DNA from: JBAXTU01 sp037130015
GTDB lineage: Bacteria; Patescibacteriota; Patescibacteriia; 2-01-FULL-39-33
Direction: 5' to 3'
Length of the DNA stretch: 64,000 nucleotides
NCBI GenBank assembly: GCA_037130015.1
Contig: JBAXTU010000002.1
Coordinates: 7,681-71,680 of the forward strand
Shown here piece after piece: positions 8,098-16,533 of the stretch; the stretch's first letter is position 1; each line of letters begins with the position of its first letter. The notes under the pieces were generated by a model. That model searched no databases and was not told where the DNA came from. It saw nothing but the letters and a program-made list of their open reading frames with translations. A program made the translations under genes and the position numbers.

Positions 8098-8128
8098 AAC
8101 AGCCACACCAATAGGTAGTGGCTGTTTT
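8098..8128 (+). terminator. Intrinsic terminator of the 69-aa gene
   Basis: AACAGCCAC (8098-8106) pairs with GTGGCTGTT (8118-8126) across an 11-nt loop, followed by TTTTCCTTTT. It also lies just past the 3' end of the convergent mutM. Confidence 0.85.
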
Positions 8129-8143
8129 CCTTTTATCTCAAAA

Positions 8144-9004
8144 TTATTTTTGACAATCAGGACAAAAATGAGTCCCACGTCCGCCAAGTTTTATTTTTTT
8201 AATAACATTATTGCAACGCAAACATTTTTGACCAGCTCGCTTGTATACTTTTAAATATTTTAACATACCACCTTTGGTGCCATCAGTGCGCACATAATTA
8301 TCAGAAGTAGTACCGCCTTTAGTAATGGCGAATTTTAAAATTTTAGGAATAGCCAAATACAAATCTTTAACTTCTTTTTCTTTTAAATCACCTGCTATTC
8401 TGGTTGGCAAAATATGAGCCATAAACAACGACTCATCAGCATAAATATTACCAATGCCAGCAATTTTTTCCTGATCTAATAAGAGCTGTTTTATTTTTTT
8501 GTTTTTATATTTTTTTAATAAATCCAAAAACCAAGATAATCTGTATTCTTTATCAAACGGCTCCACACCGTATTTTTGTTTGGTAAGTTCACGAGTGGCA
8601 TTATCAACATATTTTATCCAACCGAATTTCCTGATGTCATTAAAATACAAAGCCGAACCATCAGTAAAATCAATAACTATGCGAGAAAATTTATTAGGCA
8701 ATTCACCAACATTACCAATCGCATGTCCTCCTGAAATCTTCTGGCCTGATTTTGAGGCATACACCAATTGCCCGGTCATTTTTAGGTGAATCAAAATATT
8801 ATGATCACCGCCCAAATCAATAATAATCATTTTGCCACGACGGCCAATGCTATAAATTTTTTTATTTTTTAATTTACGCGCTAAAATAATGGCACTGGGC
8901 AAGGCACTCTTGACTGCCGAAGTCACCACGATTTTTATAGTTTTATTTTTTATTTTTTTATTAAGTTCAGAAACAATTGTTTGAACTTCTGGAAGTTCTG
9001 GCAT
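8144..9004 (-). CDS. mutM: Formamidopyrimidine-DNA glycosylase
   Basis: 286 aa. The mature N-terminus would be PELPEVQTIV, with the catalytic Pro and Glu of the Fpg/Nei family. The helix-two-turn-helix region includes LLLDQEKIAGIGNIYADESL. The C-terminal zinc finger is CLRCNNVIKKI...HFCPDC. It removes 8-oxoguanine and formamidopyrimidines and nicks the strand. It follows secA by 11 bp on the same strand. Confidence 0.96.
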   Translation of the reverse strand: MPELPEVQTIVSELNKKIKNKTIKIVVTSAVKSALPSAIILARKLKNKKIYSIGRRGKMIIIDLGGDHNILIHLKMTGQLVYASKSGQKISGGHAIGNVGELPNKFSRIVIDFTDGSALYFNDIRKFGWIKYVDNATRELTKQKYGVEPFDKEYRLSWFLDLLKKYKNKKIKQLLLDQEKIAGIGNIYADESLFMAHILPTRIAGDLKEKEVKDLYLAIPKILKFAITKGGTTSDNYVRTDGTKGGMLKYLKVYKRAGQKCLRCNNVIKKIKLGGRGTHFCPDCQK

Positions 9005-9015
9005 AAAATATTATT

Positions 9016-11736
9016 TTATTTACCATGACAATGTTTATACTTCTTGCCACTACCACAAGGACAAAGATCATTTCTACCAACTTTCTCGCCATTATAATGG
9101 CTGGAGTCCTTGATAATTTTGTCCACCTTGCGATCTTTAATGACCGCATCCTGTTCCATAGGAGATTTAAAAGAAGATTCTTTTTGGGCACCAGATAATT
9201 TTATATTTTTAGGATTATTTTCCAATGGCATTTGATCTGGCGACACCATACCTATTTTATAAATACTATAAGCTATTTGACGATCAACTTCATCTAATAG
9301 CTGACGAAACATCTTTAGAGCTTCTCGCTTGTACTCCACAAGCGGATCTCGCTGACCATAACCTCGCAGTCCAATACCGCCACGCAAATATTCCACCGCA
9401 TCCAAATGATCCACCCACAAAGAATCAATCACGCGAAGCAACATGCCTTTTTCAATTTGACGCATAGGCAAAATTTCCGGATTAGGATTAGGCAACATGT
9501 TCACATTTTTTTCCAATTCATTATAAGACAACACGGCTAGTTTATCCAAGTGACCAATAATGCCATCACGCGACATTAGATCAGCTTCATAATCACCGCC
9601 TTGATTTCTGATTTTTTCAATTTCAGCCTGATCTTCTTTTTTCAAATGAAAAATAGCACCGACCGATTCAAAAATTATAGGCAATTCCCAATTTTTAGGA
9701 TCTTCGGTCGCGGTATGCATATTCACAATAGCGGCAATTTCGTTTTCCACAGCTGTCATGACCGCTTCTTTGGTTTCGGTTCCGTCTAAAATTTGACGAC
9801 GTTTTTTATAAATAGTTTCCCTTTGCTTGTTCATGACATCATCATATTCAACCAAATGTTTTCTAGTATCAAAATGATGACTCTCCACCTTTTTTTGCGC
9901 TTCTTCAATTGATTTGGTGATCATGCCATTTTCAATAGGCATATCCTCTGGGATACGAAAAGTTTCCATCACTGATTTGAGACGCCCCGAACCAAACACC
10001 CGCATCAAATCATCATCAAGAGAAATAAAGAATTGTGAAGAACCCGGATCGCCTTGACGTCCGGCGCGTCCACGAAGTTGATTATCTATTCGGCGCGAGT
10101 CATGTCGTTCTGTCCCAATCACACACAAACCACCAGCAGTCACCACGCGTTCATGTTCTGCTTCATTATATGGATAACCACCCAAAATAATATCCACGCC
10201 ACGGCCAGCCATATTCGTGGCCACAGTAATGGCGCCATATTTACCAGCTTGCGCGATAATATGCGCTTCTTTTTCATGATGTTTGGCATTCAAAACTTGA
10301 GCTTCAAGTCCTTCACGAGCGAGCAAATCAGCCAAGATTTCATTTTTTTCAATAGAAATTGTACCAACCAAAACAGGCTGTCCAACTTGATGGCGAGCTT
10401 TAATTTCAGCCACGAGCGCTTGAAATTTACCATTTTCATTTTTATAAATACGATCATTTGAATCTTTTCTCAACATGGGCCTATTGGTCGGAATAACCAC
10501 CACTTCCAATTTATAAATTTTGGAAAATTCTTCGGCTTCGGTAGCGGCCGTGCCAGTCATACCAGCCAATTTTTCATACAAACGAAAATAGTTTTGAAAA
10601 GAAACCGTGGCCAGTGTTTTGCTTTCTTTTTGTACGGTGACATTTTCTTTGGCTTCAATAGCTTGATGCAAACCTTCGCTATAACGACGGCCAAACATCA
10701 TACGTCCGGTAAATTCATCAATAATAATTATCTCGCCATCCTTGACCACATAATCTTTATCTTTTTTAAACAGCGCCTCAGCTTTTAGTGACTGTTCAAT
10801 ATGATGCACATCAGAAATCCCTCTATCAGTGTAAATATTTTCCACGCCCAAAAATTTTTCAACTTTATTAATGCCATTTTCAGTGAGCGTAGATGATCGA
10901 CGTTTTTCATCAATTACATAATCTTCTTCATGCTGTAATTTTTTTACAATTTGTGCAAATTGGTAATATTTGTCAGTGGACTCCATGTCGGGCGCAGAAA
11001 TAATAAGTGGCGTGCGCGCTTCATCAATCAAAATTGAATCAACTTCATCAACAATGGAAAAATACAATGGCCTTTGCACCATTTCTTCCACAGACATCAC
11101 CATATTGTCGCGCAAATAATCAAAACCAAATTCGTTGTTAGTGCCATATAAAACATCGCAAGCATAAGCTTCTTTTCTAGTACACGGCACTAAATTCTGC
11201 ACATCCAAAATTGGATCGCCTTCTTGGTGCTGATATGACGCATCAAATCTATAAGAAATATTTTGCTGTTGGATACAACTAACAGTGAGTCCTAAAAAAT
11301 CATAAATCTGGCCCATCCAATCAGCGTGGATACGAGACAAATAATCATTGACCGTCACTAAATGCACCCCGCGACCAGCCAAAGCATTAAGATAAAGCGG
11401 AGCAGCAGCAGTTAAAGTTTTACCTTCTCCAGTTTTCATTTCTGCAATTTGACCACGATGAAGCACGATACCACCAATCATCTGAACATCAAAATGGCGC
11501 TGACCAATAACACGCTTAGACGCCTCACGGATAGTGGCAAAAGCCTCTGGTAAAATTTCATCAAGTGTCTTGCCACTTGCCAGCCCTGCTTTTAATTTTA
11601 TTGTTTGGGCTTTTAAAGCTTCATCTGACAAAGCGGAAATCTGCTGTTCAAGCGCATTAATTTGCTCCACTGTCTCTTGCAACTCGCCAATCACCTTTTT
11701 GTTGGGATCGCCGAATATTTTGGTAAAAAATGACAT
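9016..11736 (-). CDS. secA: Protein translocase ATPase SecA
   Basis: 906 aa, full length. Walker A is MKTGEGKTL (about residue 100), Walker B includes VDEVDSILIDEARTPL, the second nucleotide fold has GRAGRQGDPGSSQF, and the C-terminal SEC-C zinc motif is LCPCGSGKKYKHCHGK. It drives post-translational secretion through SecYEG. It has its own promoter and ends just before mutM. Confidence 0.98.
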   Translation of the reverse strand: MSFFTKIFGDPNKKVIGELQETVEQINALEQQISALSDEALKAQTIKLKAGLASGKTLDEILPEAFATIREASKRVIGQRHFDVQMIGGIVLHRGQIAEMKTGEGKTLTAAAPLYLNALAGRGVHLVTVNDYLSRIHADWMGQIYDFLGLTVSCIQQQNISYRFDASYQHQEGDPILDVQNLVPCTRKEAYACDVLYGTNNEFGFDYLRDNMVMSVEEMVQRPLYFSIVDEVDSILIDEARTPLIISAPDMESTDKYYQFAQIVKKLQHEEDYVIDEKRRSSTLTENGINKVEKFLGVENIYTDRGISDVHHIEQSLKAEALFKKDKDYVVKDGEIIIIDEFTGRMMFGRRYSEGLHQAIEAKENVTVQKESKTLATVSFQNYFRLYEKLAGMTGTAATEAEEFSKIYKLEVVVIPTNRPMLRKDSNDRIYKNENGKFQALVAEIKARHQVGQPVLVGTISIEKNEILADLLAREGLEAQVLNAKHHEKEAHIIAQAGKYGAITVATNMAGRGVDIILGGYPYNEAEHERVVTAGGLCVIGTERHDSRRIDNQLRGRAGRQGDPGSSQFFISLDDDLMRVFGSGRLKSVMETFRIPEDMPIENGMITKSIEEAQKKVESHHFDTRKHLVEYDDVMNKQRETIYKKRRQILDGTETKEAVMTAVENEIAAIVNMHTATEDPKNWELPIIFESVGAIFHLKKEDQAEIEKIRNQGGDYEADLMSRDGIIGHLDKLAVLSYNELEKNVNMLPNPNPEILPMRQIEKGMLLRVIDSLWVDHLDAVEYLRGGIGLRGYGQRDPLVEYKREALKMFRQLLDEVDRQIAYSIYKIGMVSPDQMPLENNPKNIKLSGAQKESSFKSPMEQDAVIKDRKVDKIIKDSSHYNGEKVGRNDLCPCGSGKKYKHCHGK

Positions 11737-11762
11737 ATTGTTATATTGTTTATTTCACTGGA

Positions 11763-11791
11763 ATTATAATAGAAAAACCCAAAATAATCAA
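11763..11791 (-). promoter_or_regulatory. Sigma70 promoter of secA
   Basis: On the minus strand TTGATT (11786-11791), a 17-bp spacer and perfect TATAAT (11763-11768), 27 bp before the secA ATG. Confidence 0.7.
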
Positions 11792-11799
11792 CTAAAAAG

Positions 11800-11828
11800 A
11801 AAAAGCCGACAACAAACTTGCTGTCGGC
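11800..11828 (-). terminator. Intrinsic terminator of hpf
   Basis: GCCGACA (11805-11811) pairs with TGTCGGC (11822-11828); on the minus strand TTTTTCTTTTT follows. It separates hpf from secA. Confidence 0.88.
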
Positions 11829-11841
11829 TTATAATTCAATA

Positions 11842-12141
11842 TTAATCCCGTTTTTCTTTGTACTTAATTAATTCACCTTTTAATTTGTCCCGCACTTCAT
11901 TCATAGACTTGGAAATATTTTCAGTCTCAGCTGTGGCGCGCAAAATTTTGCCAGGCACGTGCAAATTTATTTCTGCGCGATAAATATCACCCTTTTGATG
12001 ATGAAAAGTGGTAATACCAACTTCCACATCAGCGCTAATAATACAATCACAATATTTAGTCAGCCCCATTATCTTTTCATTAATGACTTCATGGGCTTCT
12101 GGTGATAGTTTAGCGTTGGTCGCCTTGATATTAATTTCCAT
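11842..12141 (-). CDS. hpf: Ribosome hibernation promoting factor, short form (HPF/RaiA family)
   Basis: 99 aa, the length of short HPF. It starts MEINIKATNAKLSPEAHEVI and has the beta-alpha-beta-beta-beta-alpha pattern, with IYRAEINLHVPGKILRATAE and a Lys-rich C-terminal helix. It binds the 30S decoding region to store inactive ribosomes. Monocistronic by position: terminated before secA, and separated from the 888-aa gene by 38 bp. Confidence 0.88.
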   Translation of the reverse strand: MEINIKATNAKLSPEAHEVINEKIMGLTKYCDCIISADVEVGITTFHHQKGDIYRAEINLHVPGKILRATAETENISKSMNEVRDKLKGELIKYKEKRD

Positions 12142-12179
12142 AAATTATTTTTATTAAATTAATGATTCTTTGCAGGGAA

Positions 12180-14846
12180 TTATCCGACTTGATAAATAGT
12201 ATTAATATGATGACCGGAAGCAACCTGTAAACGATGTTTTTTAACTGTTCGTTCTTTTAAATATCGCCTCATATAATCAAAAACTTCAGTGCGATTGCTT
12301 AAGGCGTGCCAACCGCCGTCCTGTTCGGTGATATAAAGATGCTTAAAGCCGTTATCCTTAACAAACTGCTGGCCAATGTCCAAAACTTTCTCGCAAAAAT
12401 CTTCCACGCTGATATTTTTCATAAAATCAGAATTGGGATTAAAACCGCGCAAGACCAAAGATTGTCCGTCACCATCCTCAATAATATACGCCTGAATATT
12501 ACCCTTGACCTTTTCGTCTTGTTCCACGATATTAAGGTGAAAATGGTCATCCCGATTAAACAGCTCAATATCCTGCGCCGTACAAATGCCGGCCGAAGCC
12601 TTGGCAAAAAATGAACCGACATTTTTGGAAACATACGCCTTGAGATCAGCTTTGGTCGCCGTGGCTGTTCCGCCACCTTGAACCTGAAATTTCTTTAAAT
12701 CCTTTTTTATGGCCGCGCGCCACGGGCTGATGACTTTTTCACCGATATATTGCGACAAAACTTTTGATAACTCTTCATAAGTCCTGATTTTTTGCCAATC
12801 AACTTCCAATTTTCCGCCCATTAACCGTTCCAAAGTCTGTTGTCTTTTGGGTTTTTCCAAAACGCCGATCAATTCCTTGGCGACAAAATCGGTTTCCTCC
12901 GCCAGCAAACTCTCCAGCTCAGCCGAAAAATTATCCTTAAAATACACGCCGACTATCTCTTGAAGTTCGGCCAAAAATCCAAAAACATTAAGCTCGTCAA
13001 CTTTTGGATAGCGCTCCAAAAAATTGCGCGCCAAAGCCGTTTGAGCCAAGGGCTCCAGCAATCGGCCAATTTCCAGCGGTGAAAATTCAGTCTTGCCTTT
13101 AGTCACATCAACCAAAACTTTTAGGTCTTTTTGCGTTGCCGGTAGATCAGCATTGTTTTTAATTTCTTTAGTTTCTGCCGGCTGTTTTTGATCAGCTGAC
13201 TCGGCCGTTTCCCAGGCCCGCAGTTTCTCCGCATCAAACAAATCACGCCAAATTGAAATTTTTGGCAAATCAAATTTTTCACCCGGCTTCAACTCATATT
13301 TCTTTTTACCGCCCAAAGTAAAATCATAACCCTCGGCCGGAAAATTGTAACCAGCCAAATCCTCCGTTTGATCTTCTAATTTAGGAATAAATTTATCAAC
13401 CGACTGACAATCCATGCCCACCGGCTTATAGGCCAAATAAACCATCTCCGACAGAATTTCCCGATCTTGTTTAGGCAATATCTTGGCAATCGGCTCATTG
13501 TGGAAAAATCTCGGCTTCAGTGACTTAATTTTCTTGGCCAAATCCTGGCGTCCGACTAATCCGGCTTCATGATAACGCTTAAAAATAATCGGGGTCAGCG
13601 AACCTAAGTCCTCAATCGCCGCAAAAATTTCTTCTTGATTTTCGGTCGGCTGATAATTCGACAATTTGGAAATCGTGTCAATGACCGTATTAAATTGATT
13701 GGGATACTCGGCGATTAATTTCCTGAGCCAAGAGAAATTTTTCTGATCGTTTAAATACCGTTCAGTCGCGGCTGGAAAATATTTCTCGCGCACTAATTTA
13801 TTCGCCATGAATTTAAACAAACTATCCGGCACTTCTTGTCGCGCCAAAAACTTCAGGGCTAAATTACCACCTAGCTTTTGATCAATTTCAAATAATTTTT
13901 TAATTAATCTCGCCAATTGCGCATTTTTAGTGAGCGCCTTGATCGGATCCCTTTCTTTCTTTAGAGAATTCAAGCCGATTTCTAACAGTAATCTTTTACT
14001 GTCTTCTCCGCCCAGATTATCCAAGGCATCAATTATTTCTAACAACAATCCATGACCGACTTCTTCTTTGCCCTCAAAGGCCGACTTTAAATTTACGCCC
14101 AAACGATCTTTGACTCCCTCCCGCTCGGCGACTTCCGCCGTGGTAATTTTGTCTTGGCTTAAAACTTTAGATAATTCCCGATCAAATATTTTTATCGTCT
14201 TAGCTCTATCGGCTTCCGGCAAATAACCGATAAATTCCGCCCTTTCCGTCTCATCCAAAGCCAAAGCGCAAGCCGGCAATAATTTCGGATCGGCCACGGA
14301 CGCCTCGGCTAATATTTTTAAATCCGGCAATTCTTTTCCATTCACTTCTCTTTGCAAAATACCCATCAGTAGCGCGTCTGGCTTAAAATCAGCTGCCGCT
14401 CTTGCCGTCTCATTGGCTCGGCCGGCTTTGCTGTCTTGCGCCCGCCGCAAATTGTCGCCGTAATTCTCGCCCAAAGCTTGCTCGGCCTTGGCTAACGTCG
14501 CATAAGCCATTTGCGCATAAGATGGAGCCACGGCCATTTGTTCGGCCGCGTTACCAGCAATCAATTGCTTATTGGCTAGAATTTTTTCCGCCACTTCAGG
14601 CGTGTACTGATTTGCACCGCCAGCTTCAGCAATTATTTGCTCTAATTGTTCCTGATTAGTATTTGCTGTTGTTTCGGCCAAGGCGCGGTTTTTAAAATCA
14701 ACAATCTTAGAACGCAAATCATAGCTCAATAGTCTTAAATCAGCTTTAGCTCTGACAGCTTGCAACTGGTCGGGCTCACTCGCGACGATTTTTGTTTCTA
14801 CTGACACGACTGTTGCTCCCGTTGATTCAAAATTTTTTCTGCGCAT
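12180..14846 (-). CDS. Large unknown protein directly downstream of the DGR reverse transcriptase
   Basis: 888 aa, not recognised. No signal peptide and no TM helix. Residues 1-700 are predicted mostly helical and solenoid-like, rich in Leu/Ala/Glu/Lys. Residues about 750-888 look alpha/beta (IEDGDGQSLVLRGF, KDNGFKHLYITEQDGGWHAL), vaguely like an acyltransferase or nucleotidyl fold. Residues about 742-751 read FFAKASAG, a peptide I recall as repeat-derived in Patescibacteria. The ATG at 14846 is 1 nt after the RT stop (14848), so co-transcription and possibly coupled translation are likely. Base composition is more GC-rich than that of the flanking hpf and secA. It may be a DGR accessory or a passenger. 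Confidence 0.6.
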   Translation of the reverse strand: MRRKNFESTGATVVSVETKIVASEPDQLQAVRAKADLRLLSYDLRSKIVDFKNRALAETTANTNQEQLEQIIAEAGGANQYTPEVAEKILANKQLIAGNAAEQMAVAPSYAQMAYATLAKAEQALGENYGDNLRRAQDSKAGRANETARAAADFKPDALLMGILQREVNGKELPDLKILAEASVADPKLLPACALALDETERAEFIGYLPEADRAKTIKIFDRELSKVLSQDKITTAEVAEREGVKDRLGVNLKSAFEGKEEVGHGLLLEIIDALDNLGGEDSKRLLLEIGLNSLKKERDPIKALTKNAQLARLIKKLFEIDQKLGGNLALKFLARQEVPDSLFKFMANKLVREKYFPAATERYLNDQKNFSWLRKLIAEYPNQFNTVIDTISKLSNYQPTENQEEIFAAIEDLGSLTPIIFKRYHEAGLVGRQDLAKKIKSLKPRFFHNEPIAKILPKQDREILSEMVYLAYKPVGMDCQSVDKFIPKLEDQTEDLAGYNFPAEGYDFTLGGKKKYELKPGEKFDLPKISIWRDLFDAEKLRAWETAESADQKQPAETKEIKNNADLPATQKDLKVLVDVTKGKTEFSPLEIGRLLEPLAQTALARNFLERYPKVDELNVFGFLAELQEIVGVYFKDNFSAELESLLAEETDFVAKELIGVLEKPKRQQTLERLMGGKLEVDWQKIRTYEELSKVLSQYIGEKVISPWRAAIKKDLKKFQVQGGGTATATKADLKAYVSKNVGSFFAKASAGICTAQDIELFNRDDHFHLNIVEQDEKVKGNIQAYIIEDGDGQSLVLRGFNPNSDFMKNISVEDFCEKVLDIGQQFVKDNGFKHLYITEQDGGWHALSNRTEVFDYMRRYLKERTVKKHRLQVASGHHINTIYQVG

Positions 14847-14847
14847 A

Positions 14848-15829
14848 TTATATGTCGTTTAATAATTCTTTGGCTAAATAATTAATCTCTGTCAATTTAT
14901 CCGGCTCATATTGTTTAATCAGCCCGCTGTAGCTTGATAAATTGCCTAAATTAATCCGCAGTCTCAATCTTTTGTTATTTCGTCTGCTAAGCCATCGGTT
15001 CCAAGGATAAATCACCACACCCAAAAATTTCAATCCCCGATTCGCTTTTATGATTATATCATGGCGACAGTTTATATCAAGTCGCAAATCATGCTTTAAA
15101 AATTCTATGACATTAATCCTAATTTTACCCAATTCTACCGCATTATCTGCTAAAATAATAAAATCATCACCATAGCGCAAATAATATTTGATTTTTAGAT
15201 TATGTTTTACAAATCTATCCAGTTCATTGAGATAAATATTGGCAAAAATCTGACTGGTCAGATTACCAATAGGAATGCCACGGGCAGTTTTACTCTCTCT
15301 CTCTCTCGTATTGCCTGGGTTCGCTAAAAATTATTTTTCTCATTATGGCCAAAACCCGATCATCGCTAATTTTTCTGGCTATCAAACCAAACAAAATTCC
15401 CTGATTAACGTTGTCAAAAAATTTCTTTATGTCGGACCGCCAAACATAACCGGCGGACTGGCGACGCAAAAATTCCTGCGTACGCTTTATAGCGCCAATA
15501 AGTCCTTTACCCTCGCGACACGACCAAGCGTCATAAATAAATGTCTTGTCAAAAATCGGCTTCAAGTATTCATAAAGCAAACGATGGACGACGCGATCAC
15601 GCACCGGAGCAATTTTGATCAGTCGCCGTTTGTTATCAATCACGACAAACTGCCGATAATCGCCGGGCCGATAGTTGCCACTAATCAAATCCGCTTCCAA
15701 CCGCCTTAGATTATTTTCTAAAAAATATTCAAATTCAATAATTTCTCGACTGGCGATTTTTCCGCTCCTGAACAACCGCCAACATTTATACAAATTACTT
15801 AAACTAAAATTTATGGATTCACTGCCCAT
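14848..15829 (-). pseudogene. DGR reverse transcriptase, split by a frameshift in a (CT)7 tract (possibly phase-OFF)
   Basis: Two frames make one RT. The N-terminal frame (15829 to 15290, 179 aa) has APVRDRVVHRLLYEYLKPIF, REGKGLIGAIKR and motif A SDIKKFFDNV. After the dinucleotide tract, the other frame reads KTARGIPIGNLTSQIFANIY and then YYLRYGDDFIIL. GNLTSQ in place of the usual QG..SP, and the YxDD catalytic motif (YGDD), are DGR-RT hallmarks. With 8 repeat units a 327-aa RT results, normal for the family. The start ATG (15829) overlaps the divergent avd start by 17 bp. It would reverse-transcribe the TR RNA with errors at adenines. As read the catalytic half is not translated in frame; a real phase switch, a decayed gene or an assembly error are all possible. 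Confidence 0.9.
15293..15307. repeat. Dinucleotide repeat (CT)7C inside the RT gene
   Basis: Sense strand G(AG)7 follows TAC. With 7 units the frame runs into TAA. One more unit (8), or two fewer (5), joins TAC...GAG to AGT AAA ACT GCC and restores the RT; 6 or 9 units give a third, closed frame. Tracts like this are typical substrates for slipped-strand mispairing. Confidence 0.9.
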
Positions 15830-16154
15830 TATTATAAGAACTTATGAGATTTATAAAGCAATTTTTGACCTTAATGAACATATGGAAAAACGCCAACGCT
15901 ACTCGCTCGGTAATAGCTTAGAAAATACGCTTTTAATTATGCTGGAAAATTTCATCATGGCCAAAAACGCGCCCAAGCCGCTCAAAGCGGCTTATTTGAT
16001 CAAAGCCGGCGCCCAGCAGGAAACCGCCATTTTAAAGTTGCGTTTGATTTTAGAATTGAAGCTAGCCAATGAGACTAGAATTTTCCAAACGCAAGCTAAA
16101 TTAGCCGAGGTAGGACGCATGCTGGGCGGCTGGCTTAAATCTTTATCTTCATAA
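15813..16154 (+). CDS. avd: DGR accessory variability determinant (Avd-like four-helix bundle)
   Basis: 113 aa from MDSLPIIIRTYEIYKAIFDL; the longer upstream frame lies antisense to the RT. The sequence (HMEKRQRYSLGNSLENTLL, AGAQQETAILKLRLILELK, GRMLGGWLKS) matches the Avd/23S-intervening-type four-helix-bundle family: basic, amphipathic, about 115 aa. In known DGRs Avd forms a pentamer that binds the RT and TR RNA and is needed for mutagenic cDNA synthesis. Here it lies on the strand opposite to RT, TR and target, and its transcript would run antisense into the TR 2 bp beyond its stop. Confidence 0.85.
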   Translation: MDSLPIIIRTYEIYKAIFDLNEHMEKRQRYSLGNSLENTLLIMLENFIMAKNAPKPLKAAYLIKAGAQQETAILKLRLILELKLANETRIFQTQAKLAEVGRMLGGWLKSLSS

Positions 16155-16156
16155 AC

Positions 16157-16271
16157 CCTTGCCACGGAACGAAATCCATCGTTGGAATTCCGATTGTCGG
16201 GATTGTTCCTGTTCAAGTTCGGCTGGCGATTGTTGCGGTTCCAGTTGAAATTCGGAACATGGCCGGACACA
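16157..16271 (-). repeat. DGR template repeat (TR)
   Basis: About 115 bp with high similarity to the 3' end of both target genes. Read on the minus strand it encodes SGHVPNFNWNRNNRQPN and so on, very rich in AAC/AAT codons. All 18 differences to the VR over 113 aligned positions fall at TR adenines (A to G, T or C); non-adenine positions are unchanged. It is a template rather than a protein gene, although a frame stays open across it. Confidence 0.97.
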
Positions 16272-16330
16272 TTTTATGACGAAAAATATCCGCTTCGCCA
16301 GCTATCGCAATAACCGGCTACTGTTTGTTT

Positions 16331-16533
16331 TCCGCTCATACGCGAGGTTTTATGAAAAATAAATTATGTAAAGCTGGCAAATACCATATTAGCCAAAATG
16401 CTTAACAATAATTTGTTGCGGTTGCACGGTCCGAGCCGCGTGGCTATACCCCGCTGGAAATAATTTTCCCCGTCAAAGGATCAAAACTAAAATTAAAATA
16501 AAATTTAAATTCTAAAATCCAAAAGACAACCAG
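16331..16533 (-). promoter_or_regulatory. Region 3' of VR: candidate IMH and hairpins
   Basis: Between VR copy A and the TR lies about 200 bp without a gene, repeated exactly at 17629-17831. It holds an inverted repeat AACAA-TAAT-TTGTT near 16402-16415 and a GC-rich imperfect hairpin near 16424-16444 (GCACGG...CCGCGTGGC). DGR targets need an initiation-of-mutagenic-homing sequence at the VR 3' end, often followed by a hairpin. The GC-rich VR 3' end (GTTCCGTGGC) plus these hairpins is where it should be. Assignment is inference. Confidence 0.45.

Noticed and set aside
8082..8099. Five-codon ORF ATG TTT AAA CCA TCA TAA with GGAGA upstream, near the 69-aa gene terminator
   Set aside because: Too short to support as a gene; it may be chance next to the terminator.
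15675..15812. N-terminal extension of the avd frame
   Set aside because: Antisense to the RT gene; the Avd family starts at MDSLPIIIRTYE.
15290..15829. RT as a group II intron maturase or retron RT
   Set aside because: No maturase/HNH domain, no intron ends and no msr/msd; GNLTSQ and the neighbouring TR/VR point to a DGR.
15992..16270. 92-aa open frame across the TR
   Set aside because: The frame is open because the TR mirrors the coding VR. It has no ribosome site and continues antisense into avd. It is the DGR template, not a gene.
16381..16480. GC-rich stem region considered as a tRNA or other structured RNA
   Set aside because: No cloverleaf, no T-loop GTTCRA and no CCA; it fits better as the hairpin 3' of the DGR VR.
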